From Devosia sp. (GTDB taxonomy: Bacteria > Pseudomonadota > Alphaproteobacteria > Rhizobiales > Devosiaceae), in NCBI RefSeq assembly GCF_025809055.1, contig NZ_CP075529.1, forward strand, positions 3,149,501 through 3,213,500: 64,000 nucleotides of DNA, in the 5' to 3' direction. Positions 18,235 to 26,213 of this stretch are shown here, piece after piece. Position numbers and translations under genes: made by a program. Positions within the stretch are counted from its first letter, which is position 1. The number at the start of each line of letters is the position of its first letter. The notes beneath the pieces are model-generated. The model ran no database searches. It worked only from the letters and a program-made list of their open reading frames with translations, and was not told the DNA's origin.

Positions 18235-18644
18235 CTGGGCATCCGCCGGTGGCGCGCGCGGGCGGCCACTTCAATGGCGGCGGTGGTCAGCCGGTCGAGG
18301 CTCAACTTGTCGCGCAGCAACTCGAGGAACCGCAATTCTTCCTGTTCGAGGAACAGATCGACAGCCGTGACCTCGATGGAAAGCGCATAGGCGGTGTCCT
18401 GCAGCTTGACCGGAATGGCGGCGATGGCGTCGTCCATCACCCGATCCAGTCCGTCCGGCCCGTTGAGGACATCGGCGCATTGATTGGCGACCGCTTCGAG
18501 CCGGCTTTTGTCAAAGCCCTCGAAGACCGGCAGCCGGTCGATCAGCGCCTTGATCCGCACCAGTTCCTTCTCGGTTATGGCGCTGTCCGAAGTAGCGGCA
18601 ACGATCATCAGGTGGATCAGGGCGTCATGGGCGGCGGTGTTCAT
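18231..18644 (-). CDS. TerB-like helical protein
   Basis: A protein of about 137 residues, all-helical in appearance, with the TerB-type opening pattern ALIHLMIVAATSDSAITEKELVRIK: an acidic helical domain found in tellurite-resistance and stress proteins and in many unrelated contexts. No other ter gene is near, so tellurite resistance should not be assumed. Two adjacent ATGs (18647 and 18644) precede the domain; the frame extends to 18677. It is convergent with the small membrane protein and divergent from lysK. Confidence 0.7.
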   Translation of the reverse strand: MNTAAHDALIHLMIVAATSDSAITEKELVRIKALIDRLPVFEGFDKSRLEAVANQCADVLNGPDGLDRVMDDAIAAIPVKLQDTAYALSIEVTAVDLFLEQEELRFLELLRDKLSLDRLTTAAIEVAARARHRRMPS

Positions 18645-18788
18645 CATCGGTCCCGGTGTTGAAAGCGTTCCAAACAACTAGGCACTGTCCCGGCCCGGTG
18701 CAACCACCTGCGACATTGACGTCTGCCCGGTTCCGGTGCATTGACCGGGCTCCGTCTTTTTCCTTCCTTGCCGAAAGGCCGCAAACCC

Positions 18789-20435
18789 GTGTCGTCTGCC
18801 GCTTTGCCCGCCCTTGACCCCTCCTTTTTCGAGCCCGCACAGAACGCGCGGGCCTGGCCGTTCGAGGAAGCGCGCAAGATCGTCAAACGGCTGGAAAAGT
18901 CGGGCAAGGGCGAGGCGCTGTTCGAAACCGGCTATGGCCCCTCGGGCCTGCCCCATATAGGCACCTTTGGCGAGGTGGCCCGCACAACCATGGTGCGCAC
19001 GGCCTTTCGCCTGCTCACCCGCGACCAGATCCCGACCCGGCTCATCTGTTTTTCCGATGATCTCGACGGTATGCGCAAGATCCCGGACACGGTGCCCTCC
19101 AAGGCCGCGATGGAGCCGCATCTGCAGAAGCCGCTGACCTCGGTGCCCGACCCCTGGACCAATGAATATTCCAGCTTCGGCGAGCACAACAACGCCATGC
19201 TGCGCCGGTTCCTGGATACGTTCGGCTTCGATTATGAGTTTGCCAGCGCTACCGACTATTACCGCTCCGGCCGGTTCGACGAGGTCCTGCTGCGCGCTGC
19301 CGAGCGCTATGACGACATCATGAAGGTCATGCTGCCCACACTGGGCGCCGAGCGGCAGGCCACCTATTCGCCCTTCCTGCCGATTTCGCCGATTTCCGGC
19401 CGCGTGCTCTATGTGCCGATGAAGGAAGTCAATGCCAAGGACGGCACGGTCACCTTTGCCGACGAAGACGGCAGTGACACCACCGTTCCGGTGACTGGCG
19501 GCCATGTGAAGATGCAGTGGAAGCCCGATTTCGGCATGCGCTGGGCCGCGCTCGACGTCGACTTTGAAATGTTCGGCAAGGACCACCAGACCAATCAGCA
19601 TATCTATGACAAGATCTGCTCGATCCTCGGCGGCACGCCGCCCGAGCACTATGTGTTCGAACTGTTCCTGGATGGCGAAGGCCAGAAGATCTCCAAGTCC
19701 AAGGGCAATGGTCTCACCATCGACGAATGGCTGACCTATGCGCCGACGGAAAGCCTGGGTCTTTACATGTTCCAGAAGCCGCGGGTCGCCAAGCGCCTGC
19801 ACTTCGATGTCATCCCGCGCGCCGTCGATGAATATGCAGCCCATGTCGCCGCCTTCGAGCGACAGGACGCCGCCGGCCGCCTCGAGAATCCGGCCTTCCA
19901 TGTCCATTTCGGCAATGTGCCCAAGATCGACATGCCGGTTACCTTCGCGCTGCTGCTGAACCTGGCCACCGCGTCCAATCCGGAAACGCCGGAAGTCATG
20001 TGGGGCTATATTTCGGCCTATGCGCCGGGCGTTTCGGCAAAGACCCATCCGCATCTTGATGCCCTGGTCGGTTACGCCATGCGCTACTTCCACGACTTCG
20101 TGGAAAAGTCCTATCGGGCGCCCGACGACACCGAGCGCGCGGCGCTTGAGGCCCTGTCGGAGGCCTTTGCCCAACTGCCGTCCGACGCCAGCAACGAAAC
20201 CATCCAGAATACCGCCCTCGACGTGGCCCGAACCATCGAACGATACCAGGATCACACCAAGAAGGGCCCCACCGGCGGCCCCGGCGTATCCGGCGAGTTT
20301 TTCCAGATGCTCTACCAGGTGCTGATCGGACAGGAACGCGGACCCCGCTTCGGTTCGTTCGCTGCCCTCTATGGCATCGACAACACCCGCAAGCTGATCG
20401 ACAGGGCGCTGGCCGGGGAAATGCTGAAGGCCTGA
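18789..20435 (+). CDS. lysK: Lysyl-tRNA synthetase, class I
   Basis: A 548-residue class I lysyl-tRNA synthetase, the archaeal-type enzyme used by many alphaproteobacteria in place of class II LysS. The HIGH-type motif is PSGLPHIGTFGE near residue 55 and the KMSKS-type motif KISKSKGNG near 300. A helical anticodon-binding C-terminal half follows. I place the start at GTG 18789 (VSSAALPALDP), with AAAGG about ten bases upstream; a TTG at 18741 is possible but weaker. It charges tRNA-Lys in the cytoplasm. Confidence 0.92.
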   Translation: MSSAALPALDPSFFEPAQNARAWPFEEARKIVKRLEKSGKGEALFETGYGPSGLPHIGTFGEVARTTMVRTAFRLLTRDQIPTRLICFSDDLDGMRKIPDTVPSKAAMEPHLQKPLTSVPDPWTNEYSSFGEHNNAMLRRFLDTFGFDYEFASATDYYRSGRFDEVLLRAAERYDDIMKVMLPTLGAERQATYSPFLPISPISGRVLYVPMKEVNAKDGTVTFADEDGSDTTVPVTGGHVKMQWKPDFGMRWAALDVDFEMFGKDHQTNQHIYDKICSILGGTPPEHYVFELFLDGEGQKISKSKGNGLTIDEWLTYAPTESLGLYMFQKPRVAKRLHFDVIPRAVDEYAAHVAAFERQDAAGRLENPAFHVHFGNVPKIDMPVTFALLLNLATASNPETPEVMWGYISAYAPGVSAKTHPHLDALVGYAMRYFHDFVEKSYRAPDDTERAALEALSEAFAQLPSDASNETIQNTALDVARTIERYQDHTKKGPTGGPGVSGEFFQMLYQVLIGQERGPRFGSFAALYGIDNTRKLIDRALAGEMLKA

Positions 20436-20450
20436 GGGCAGGAGAGTGAT

Positions 20451-20846
20451 GTGCACAGGGGCTCATGCGCCTGCGGGGCGGTCCAGTTCGAGGTCAGTGG
20501 CGACCTGCCCGAGGCGAGCGCCTGCCATTGCACGAAATGCCGCAAGCATACCGGTCACTTCGAGGCGGGTGTCGATGTGGCCAGGTCGCGTCTTGCCGTG
20601 TCCGGCGGCGACGCCATCACCTGGTATTTTTCCTCGGAGGCAGTCCGCCGGGGATTTTGCGCGACCTGCGGCACGCCCCTGTTCTTCGACCCGCCAGCGG
20701 CCGACTGGATCGGTATCAATCTGGGCGCTTTCGACGCCCCGACCGGTACACGCCTGGTGCGCCACATATTCGTAGCCGACAAGGGCGATTACTACGACAT
20801 CGCCGACGGCTTGCCGCAATACGCAACCGTTCCCGGTGCGGAGTAG
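20451..20846 (+). CDS. GFA/CENP-V family zinc protein
   Basis: A 131-residue protein of the glutathione-dependent formaldehyde-activating (GFA) fold. The zinc-binding cysteines are visible in GSCACGAVQFEV, CHCTKCRKHTG and FCATCGTPLFF. Many family members have no proven activity, so only the fold is claimed. The GTG start at 20451 has AGGAGAG at 20440-20446; an ATG two bases earlier is out of frame. It follows lysK by 15 bases and ends flush against the convergent acetyltransferase. Confidence 0.9.
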   Translation: MHRGSCACGAVQFEVSGDLPEASACHCTKCRKHTGHFEAGVDVARSRLAVSGGDAITWYFSSEAVRRGFCATCGTPLFFDPPAADWIGINLGAFDAPTGTRLVRHIFVADKGDYYDIADGLPQYATVPGAE

Positions 20847-21299
20847 CTACGAAGTCCCCACGAGTTTTCTGAAGAACACCACGCGCTGGGACTCTTCGAA
20901 ACCAAGGGCACGATGCATCTCGTGACTGGCGTGATTTTCCACCGATGCGTCCGAGGCAAATTCGGTGCAGCCCTGCGCCCGTGCCCAATCCTCCACGGCC
21001 TCTACGAGGGCCCGCGCAACGCCCCGGCCGCGAAACGCGGGCAAAACGAAGATCCCCTCCAGGAACGCCACCGGCGATGTCTTGCAGCCATTGACATAGT
21101 CATGCCGCAGGGCCGCCTCGGCAAAGCCGAGCGCCAGACCGTCCACGTCGCGGGCGACAAGATTGATGGTCTTTCCGGGGTCGGCAAGCAGGCGGGCGAT
21201 GTCCGCCGCATGTGCCTCAGCGCCGCCGCGCGGCCAGAGCGCTGTGCGCATCTGCACCCAGTCCGGGGCATCGACCGGTGTTGCCTTGGCGATTTTCAC
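20847..21299 (-). CDS. GNAT acetyltransferase, AAC(6')-like
   Basis: A 150-residue GNAT protein. The N-terminal RTALWPRGG, the central FAEAALRHDYVNGC and LEGIFVLPAFRGRGVARALV (acetyl-CoA loop RGRGVA), and the C-terminal EMHRALGFEESQRVVFFRK match the pattern of chromosomal aminoglycoside 6'-N-acetyltransferases. Substrate is therefore possibly aminoglycosides or another amine. The GTG at 21299 overlaps the stop of the upstream repressor gene as GTGA, showing translational coupling; a longer frame to 21329 would overlap more. Its regulator is likely the adjacent S24 protein. Confidence 0.82.
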   Translation of the reverse strand: MKIAKATPVDAPDWVQMRTALWPRGGAEAHAADIARLLADPGKTINLVARDVDGLALGFAEAALRHDYVNGCKTSPVAFLEGIFVLPAFRGRGVARALVEAVEDWARAQGCTEFASDASVENHASHEMHRALGFEESQRVVFFRKLVGTS

Positions 21300-21943
21300 T
21301 GGCTGGCCCAGATGATCCGCGCCACCCATTCGATATCGCGAATGTCGAGGATGCGGGGCTCATAGGCCGGGTTGAGCGAATGCAGTTCGAGCTGGCGGGC
21401 GGATTGACGAAACAGGATCTTGGCCATGACTTCGCCGTCGCGGGTTTTCACCACCACGCGGTCGCCCCTTCGGACCTGTTCGGTGGGGGAAACCACGATC
21501 CGATCGCCCTCGCGATAGAGTGGCTCCATGCTGTCCCCGGACACTTCCAGAGCGTAGATGCCATTGTCGCCCGGCGAGGGCAGCAGAATTTCATCCCAAC
21601 CCTGACCGGCGGGAAAACCGGCGCTGTCGAAGAAGCCGCCCGAGCCGGCCTGAGCGAGCCCAATCAGGGGCACAGTGCGCTCCGCGGGCTCGGCGAGGCC
21701 GGAGGTCTGCATGTAAAGGCCGGTGCCATGCAGGAAGCTGTCGAAGGTCTCCCCCGTGGCCTCAAGTATCTTGGAGATGCTCTCGGTCGAGGGCCAGCGC
21801 TCGCGGCCGGTATTGCTCACGCGCTTTGAGACATTGAATGCCGTCGCATCCAGCCCGGCGAGCTTGGCGAGGGCAGACACCGAGACCCCCTGCCGACGGG
21901 CAAGGGCATCAATACCGTCCCAAATGGCCCTGTGCGAGAGCAT
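21296..21943 (-). CDS. S24-type (LexA/CI-like) transcriptional repressor
   Basis: A 215-residue regulator. The N-terminus is a CI/XRE-like helix-turn-helix (GVSVSALAKLAGLDATAF). The C-terminus is an S24 peptidase domain with the nucleophile serine in VSGDSMEPLY and the lysine in VVVKTRDGEVMAKIL. Such proteins self-cleave or sense stress and control small regulons. It is the first gene of a two-gene operon with the acetyltransferase and is divergent from the DUF952/pyrD operon, with a 17-base palindrome in between. No other phage genes are present. Confidence 0.9.
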   Translation of the reverse strand: MLSHRAIWDGIDALARRQGVSVSALAKLAGLDATAFNVSKRVSNTGRERWPSTESISKILEATGETFDSFLHGTGLYMQTSGLAEPAERTVPLIGLAQAGSGGFFDSAGFPAGQGWDEILLPSPGDNGIYALEVSGDSMEPLYREGDRIVVSPTEQVRRGDRVVVKTRDGEVMAKILFRQSARQLELHSLNPAYEPRILDIRDIEWVARIIWASQ

Positions 21944-22013
21944 GATCCAGCCTGAAGAGGAATGATGTCATAGTTTGGAATACAGTCCTATCGTATGGCC
22001 CGCCAAGCGACTT

Positions 22014-22030
22014 GTAAAGGGAACCTTTAC
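22014..22030. promoter_or_regulatory. Perfect palindrome, candidate repressor operator
   Basis: GTAAAGG-GAA-CCTTTAC, a perfect 7-base inverted repeat with odd spacer, lies between the divergent S24 repressor and the DUF952/pyrD genes, 42 bases before the DUF952 start. Its symmetry and position suit a dimeric CI-like repressor. Binding is inferred. Confidence 0.5.
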
Positions 22031-22072
22031 GATTTAACCCCTGCCGCAACAGTCTCGATCCGGAGCCCCGCC

Positions 22073-22441
22073 ATGAACCAGCCCGCCCAAAATCCGGACC
22101 TCATCTACAAGATCGCGACGCGGCAAAGCCTGGACGCCGCCCGCCACACGGGCCGCTATGCCGGCATGCCGGTTGATGCCGCTGATGGCTACATGCATTT
22201 TTCGACGGCCAGCCAACTCGCCGAAACCCTGCGCCTGCACTTTAGGGGTCAACGGGACCTGATCCTGCTTGCCGTGCGAACGGCCGATCTGGGCGATGAC
22301 CTGGTCTGGGAAGCCTCCCGCGGTGGGGCGCTTTTTCCCCATCTCTACAATGGTCCGCTGGTTCTCGATGCGGTGGCCTGGGAAGAACATATTTCTGTTT
22401 CGGAAACGGGTGAGTGCATTTTGCCGGAAGCTGTCCAATGA
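22073..22441 (+). CDS. DUF952 family protein
   Basis: A 122-residue protein with the DUF952 patterns LIYKIATRQSLDAA, DGYMHFSTASQLAETL and GALFPHLYNGPL. The family adopts an ADP-ribosyltransferase-like fold of unknown activity. The start at 22073 follows the palindrome and a possible CGGAG ribosome site. The stop overlaps the pyrD start as ATGA, so the two are coupled; this pairing suggests a housekeeping rather than toxin role. Confidence 0.88.
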   Translation: MNQPAQNPDLIYKIATRQSLDAARHTGRYAGMPVDAADGYMHFSTASQLAETLRLHFRGQRDLILLAVRTADLGDDLVWEASRGGALFPHLYNGPLVLDAVAWEEHISVSETGECILPEAVQ

Positions 22442-23547
22442 TCTTTTCCCCCCTGTCGCCATTGCTGCGGCACGCCGGCATTGCCAAGCTCACCAGCGAT
22501 ACGCTGCTGCGCATGGATCCCGAAACCGCCCATCGCGCCACGATTGCAGCTCTGAGGCTGGGCCTCGCGCCGGTGCAGCAGGAACCGGATGCACCCGAAT
22601 TGCGCACCAGCCTCTGCGGCCTCGATCTCAGCAATCCGGTCGGCATGGCGGCAGGCTTTGACAAGAATGCAGAAGTGCCGAAACCCCTGGCGCAAGTGGG
22701 TTTTGGCATGGTGGAGATCGGCACCGTTACCCCCCGTCCGCAGGCGGGAAACGAAAAGCCGCGCCTCTTTCGCATTGGACCTGCCGAGGGCGTGGTCAAC
22801 CGCATGGGGTTCAACAATGAGGGTCACGAAGCCGCATTCGCGCGTCTCAAGGGCCTGCGCGTACCGGCTGCCCTTGGGGTCAATATCGGCGCCAACAAGG
22901 ACAGTGCCGATTTCGTCGCCGACTATGTGCAAGGGGTCAGCCGCTTTGCCGACCTCGCCGACTACCTGACCGTCAATATTTCCTCGCCCAACACGCCAGG
23001 CCTGCGCAATCTTCAGGCGGACGAGGCCCTGCGCCGACTGCTCGGGGAGGTGCTCACGGCCCGCGCTAAGGCCCGCACCCGCGTGCCGGTTCTGCTCAAG
23101 ATTGCGCCGGATCTGGACGAAGCAGGGCTCGATGTCATCGCTTCCGTGATCGCCGCGACCGACCTCGACGGATTGATTGTGTCCAATACGACCCTGTCCC
23201 GTGACGGCGTCGGGGGGCTGGAGAATGCCTCAGAGACTGGCGGCCTTTCGGGTCGGCCCCTGTTCGACCTGTCGACCCGCCGCCTCGCGCAGATGCGCCA
23301 GCGGGTCGGCACGCTGCCGATCGTCGGCGTGGGCGGCATTCACTCGCCGCAATCGGCGATTGCGAAGATCGAGGCCGGCGCCGACGCCATCCAGCTCTAT
23401 TCGGCCCTGGTGTTCGGCGGCTTTGACCTGCTCGACCGGATCAAGCGTGGTCTCGTCGCCGGCATTCGCGCGCGTGGCGGCAAGTCTGTTGCCGATATTC
23501 GCGGTACCCGGACCGATGACTGGGCCGCCGGGCGCGGCACAATCTAG
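22438..23547 (+). CDS. pyrD: Dihydroorotate dehydrogenase (quinone), class 2
   Basis: A 369-residue membrane-associated flavoenzyme that oxidises dihydroorotate to orotate in pyrimidine synthesis. The N-terminal amphipathic helix region typical of class 2 is present, then NPVGMAAGFDKNAE, NRMGFNNEG, VNISSPNTPGLRNLQ (catalytic serine region) and IVGVGGIHSPQSAI. The ATGA overlap with the DUF952 gene fixes the start at 22438. The stop overlaps the convergent MATE gene by 4 bases. Confidence 0.95.
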   Translation: MIFSPLSPLLRHAGIAKLTSDTLLRMDPETAHRATIAALRLGLAPVQQEPDAPELRTSLCGLDLSNPVGMAAGFDKNAEVPKPLAQVGFGMVEIGTVTPRPQAGNEKPRLFRIGPAEGVVNRMGFNNEGHEAAFARLKGLRVPAALGVNIGANKDSADFVADYVQGVSRFADLADYLTVNISSPNTPGLRNLQADEALRRLLGEVLTARAKARTRVPVLLKIAPDLDEAGLDVIASVIAATDLDGLIVSNTTLSRDGVGGLENASETGGLSGRPLFDLSTRRLAQMRQRVGTLPIVGVGGIHSPQSAIAKIEAGADAIQLYSALVFGGFDLLDRIKRGLVAGIRARGGKSVADIRGTRTDDWAAGRGTI

Positions 23548-24890
23548 GCTTGGGCGAACAGGTGCGGCCGGCGCCGCTCTAGCCCCAGCCAATAGATCAT
23601 GCCACGGCCCAGGAACCAGCAATGCAGGGCCAGCCACAACCCGGCATTGCCAAGTGGCTGCAATGACAGGGCAGCGACCGCGAAGATCAGCAGGGATATG
23701 AGCATGCCATTGCGCATCAGCACGTTCTGCGTGGTGCCGATGAGAATGCCGTCATAGACAACCGCCGGCATGAAGGTCAGCGCACAAAGTGCTGCCAGCG
23801 GCAGATAGTCCAGCGCGTGGGCCCGTACGGCCTCATTGGTGGTCATGAAACCGATCAGCCAGGGCCCGGTCAGGTACCAGACGAGCCCCAGGCTCGAGGC
23901 GATGATGAGGCCCCAGATCATCGACAGGCCATAGGCCTTGTCGAATGCGGGTCGCCAATTGGCTCCTATGGCCTTGCCGGTCAATTGCTCGGCGGCCTGG
24001 GCAATGCCGTCGAGGAAGAAACCGACCACCATGAGCAGGTTCAGCAGCACCGCATTGGCGGCCAGCGGCACTTCGCCCATGCGGGACCCCTGTGCTGCAA
24101 ACCAGGCATAGGCGCTCATCAGGGCGATCGAGCGGATCATCAGGTCGCGGCTGAGCCCGAACATGCGCCGGACCGCCGTCGCGTCCAGCATGTCGGCGAG
24201 GCTCAGCCGGGCGAGCATGGCCCGCGCGCCGCCATAATGCCGCACGAGGATGAAAAGCCCGGCCAGCGCCGCAACGATCTGGCCAAGCACAGTGCCGGCC
24301 GCGGCCCCGGCTACGCCCCATCCCAGCCCATAGACCAGCGCGACGCTGGCCAGGATGTTGATGCCATGCAGCATGATCTGCAACATCATGCCGGTGCGGG
24401 CCGCCGCTCGCCCATAGAACCAGCCCAGGAGCGCGTAGTTGATGAGCGAGAAGGGTGCGGAGGCTATGCGCACGAAGAAATAGGCGGAAAGCGCGCTTGC
24501 AACGCCAGGCTCCGGCGCCAGCAAAGCTTCAGAGCCCCAGAGGATCGGCTGCGCTAGGACAATCATCAAAAGGCTGATGCCAAAGCCGAGCACGAGCGCC
24601 CGTGACACATGCAGCAGGCCATCGCTCGGATCGCGCGCGCCCACAGCCTGCGCCACGAGGCCCGCCGTGCCGATCCTGAGAAAATAGGCCAGCGAGAACA
24701 GCACGTCGAAAACCAATGCGCCCAGAACCAGCCCGCCAAGAAGGCCCGCATCGCCCAGCCGGCCGATCACGGCGATGTCGACAATGCCGACCAGCGGTTC
24801 GGTGATGAAGGCCACAGAGGCCGGCAGGGCAATCTTCCAGACATCGGCGTGGCGCACGTCGAAGGGATATTGGGGGCGCTGGATGGACAT
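23544..24890 (-). CDS. MATE family efflux transporter (DinF type)
   Basis: A 448-residue inner-membrane protein with about twelve hydrophobic helices in two similar halves. The MATE opening pattern IALPASVAFITEPLVGIVDIAVIGRLG and the repeat SIALMSAYAWFAAQGSRMGEVPLAAN are DinF-like. It probably exports drugs or cationic metabolites by Na+ or H+ antiport. It stands alone between pyrD and a VOC gene on the minus strand. Substrate not determinable. Confidence 0.9.
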   Translation of the reverse strand: MSIQRPQYPFDVRHADVWKIALPASVAFITEPLVGIVDIAVIGRLGDAGLLGGLVLGALVFDVLFSLAYFLRIGTAGLVAQAVGARDPSDGLLHVSRALVLGFGISLLMIVLAQPILWGSEALLAPEPGVASALSAYFFVRIASAPFSLINYALLGWFYGRAAARTGMMLQIMLHGINILASVALVYGLGWGVAGAAAGTVLGQIVAALAGLFILVRHYGGARAMLARLSLADMLDATAVRRMFGLSRDLMIRSIALMSAYAWFAAQGSRMGEVPLAANAVLLNLLMVVGFFLDGIAQAAEQLTGKAIGANWRPAFDKAYGLSMIWGLIIASSLGLVWYLTGPWLIGFMTTNEAVRAHALDYLPLAALCALTFMPAVVYDGILIGTTQNVLMRNGMLISLLIFAVAALSLQPLGNAGLWLALHCWFLGRGMIYWLGLERRRPHLFAQA

Positions 24891-24955
24891 GGCGGAAAAG
24901 ATTCTCAGGTGGGCCGCATAGACTAACCGCGGCAGCCTGCGGCGTCATCCCGATC

Positions 24956-25354
24956 CTAGTTGGCTGGCGGCGTGGCCATCACTTCCCAGATATTGCCTTC
25001 GCTGTCAGCAAAATAGGCCGAATAGCCCCACTCGGACTCCGTGCCAGGCGTCACGACCGCGCCGCCTGCGACCAGAACGCGATCCAGGATCGCATCGACT
25101 GCCGCTGCGGTCTCGGCGCGGTGGCTGAGAACAAATCCGGGCGTTCCGGCAACGGCGTCCGGCTTGCCGGCGGTCTGGGCAATCTGGTCGCGGGGAAACA
25201 GCACGAAGGACAGTCCCGAAGAAAAGAAGAAGGCAACGTGATCTTCGCCCGCGCCGATCTGGCTGTCCTCGATGTCGAACAGTGTGCGGTAGAATTCGAA
25301 GGCCCGTTCGAGGTCGTCGACGCCGATGGTGATGATGGAGATATCTGGCTTCAT
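24956..25354 (-). CDS. VOC (glyoxalase/dioxygenase-like) family protein
   Basis: A 132-residue single-module VOC fold: IGVDDLERAFEFYRTLF starts the first beta-alpha unit and GYSAYFADSEGNIWEVM closes the second, with the metal-type Glu in WEVM. Function in this superfamily ranges from glyoxalase to antibiotic binding and cannot be read here. It lies just downstream of the response regulator on the same strand (15-base gap) and may be co-transcribed. Confidence 0.88.
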   Translation of the reverse strand: MKPDISIITIGVDDLERAFEFYRTLFDIEDSQIGAGEDHVAFFFSSGLSFVLFPRDQIAQTAGKPDAVAGTPGFVLSHRAETAAAVDAILDRVLVAGGAVVTPGTESEWGYSAYFADSEGNIWEVMATPPAN

Positions 25355-25369
25355 GTGGCGGCTTCGGGC

Positions 25370-26041
25370 TCAGGTCTTATCGGCGCCGGTCGAGAACAGG
25401 GCCTCGAACTGCCCCTCTTCGATACGGGCCGCGGCGATCACCGCCTGGGTGCGGCTATCCACATCAAGCTTCTGCAGGATCGCCGAGACATGGGCTTTGA
25501 CCGTGGCTTCCGAGATCGACAGTTCATAGGCGATCTGCTTGTTCATCAGCCCGTCGCTGAGCATCATCAGCACGCGCACCTGTTGCGGCGTCAGGCTGCC
25601 GAGCCGTTTCATCAGCGCCGTCTGGTCGTCCTCGCCGCCCAGCGTCGTTCCGGAGGGGACGAAGACCTCGCCGGACAGCACCGTCTCGATGGCGCGGCGA
25701 ATTTCGGTCGGGCCCTCGGATTTGTGGAGATAGCCCGCGGCGCCAAGCTCGAAGGCCCGCCGGACAACGGTCGCATCTTCCACCGCCGAAATGATCATCA
25801 CCGGAATGTCGGGATATTGGGCACGCAGCAGCAACAGGCCCGAAAATCCGCGTACGCCCGGCATGTTGAGGTCGAGGAGGACCAGGTCACAGTCGCGATC
25901 GGCATCAAGGGCCGCGCTGAGCGAGGCCAGGTCTCCCGATTCTTCGACCGTTACCGTCGCGTCACCCCCCGACAGGGTCTGCCGCAATGCGGCGCGGAAC
26001 AGGGGATGATCGTCGACGATGATAATGCGGCGGCGCGTCAT
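25370..26041 (-). CDS. LuxR/NarL-type response regulator
   Basis: A 223-residue two-component regulator. The receiver domain has the acidic pair DDH at residues 10-12, the phosphorylated Asp57 in LLDLNMPG and the lysine in YLHKSEG. The C-terminal LuxR helix-turn-helix reads LTPQQVRVLMMLSDGLMNKQ and SEATVKAHVSAILQKL. No histidine kinase is adjacent. It is divergent from the PodJ-like gene, sharing a 172-base promoter region, so control of that gene is possible but unproven. Confidence 0.92.
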   Translation of the reverse strand: MTRRRIIIVDDHPLFRAALRQTLSGGDATVTVEESGDLASLSAALDADRDCDLVLLDLNMPGVRGFSGLLLLRAQYPDIPVMIISAVEDATVVRRAFELGAAGYLHKSEGPTEIRRAIETVLSGEVFVPSGTTLGGEDDQTALMKRLGSLTPQQVRVLMMLSDGLMNKQIAYELSISEATVKAHVSAILQKLDVDSRTQAVIAAARIEEGQFEALFSTGADKT

Positions 26042-26120
26042 GAACGGTCCGGCCTCCCTCTATGTACAAACCCATAAAGCACCGATTTCCGGCGCTCGCC
26101 CTTGCATATTGCGACAATAC

Positions 26121-26135
26121 TTAACGGCTTCTTTA
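26121..26135 (+). promoter_or_regulatory. Near-consensus CtrA-type box upstream of podJ-like gene
   Basis: TTAA-CGGCTTC-TTTA, one mismatch from the CtrA consensus TTAA-N7-TTAA, lies 78 bases before the PodJ-like start. podJ is cell-cycle controlled in Caulobacter. Such 7/8 matches arise by chance, so confidence is low. Confidence 0.3.
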
Positions 26136-26213
26136 CCATGTTTTCCCAAGAGTAACCGTCACACCTTCGTATTGAATCGCGAGGGGTTCGTCTTTCTGTG
26201 ACAGGGACTTGCC

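Noticed and set aside
18231..18644. Tellurite resistance locus based on the TerB-like protein
   Set aside because: No terC, terD or terZ genes nearby; TerB-like domains occur in many unrelated settings.
21296..21943. Prophage remnant suggested by the CI-like S24 repressor
   Set aside because: No integrase, structural or lysis genes surround it; neighbours are housekeeping genes with matching composition.
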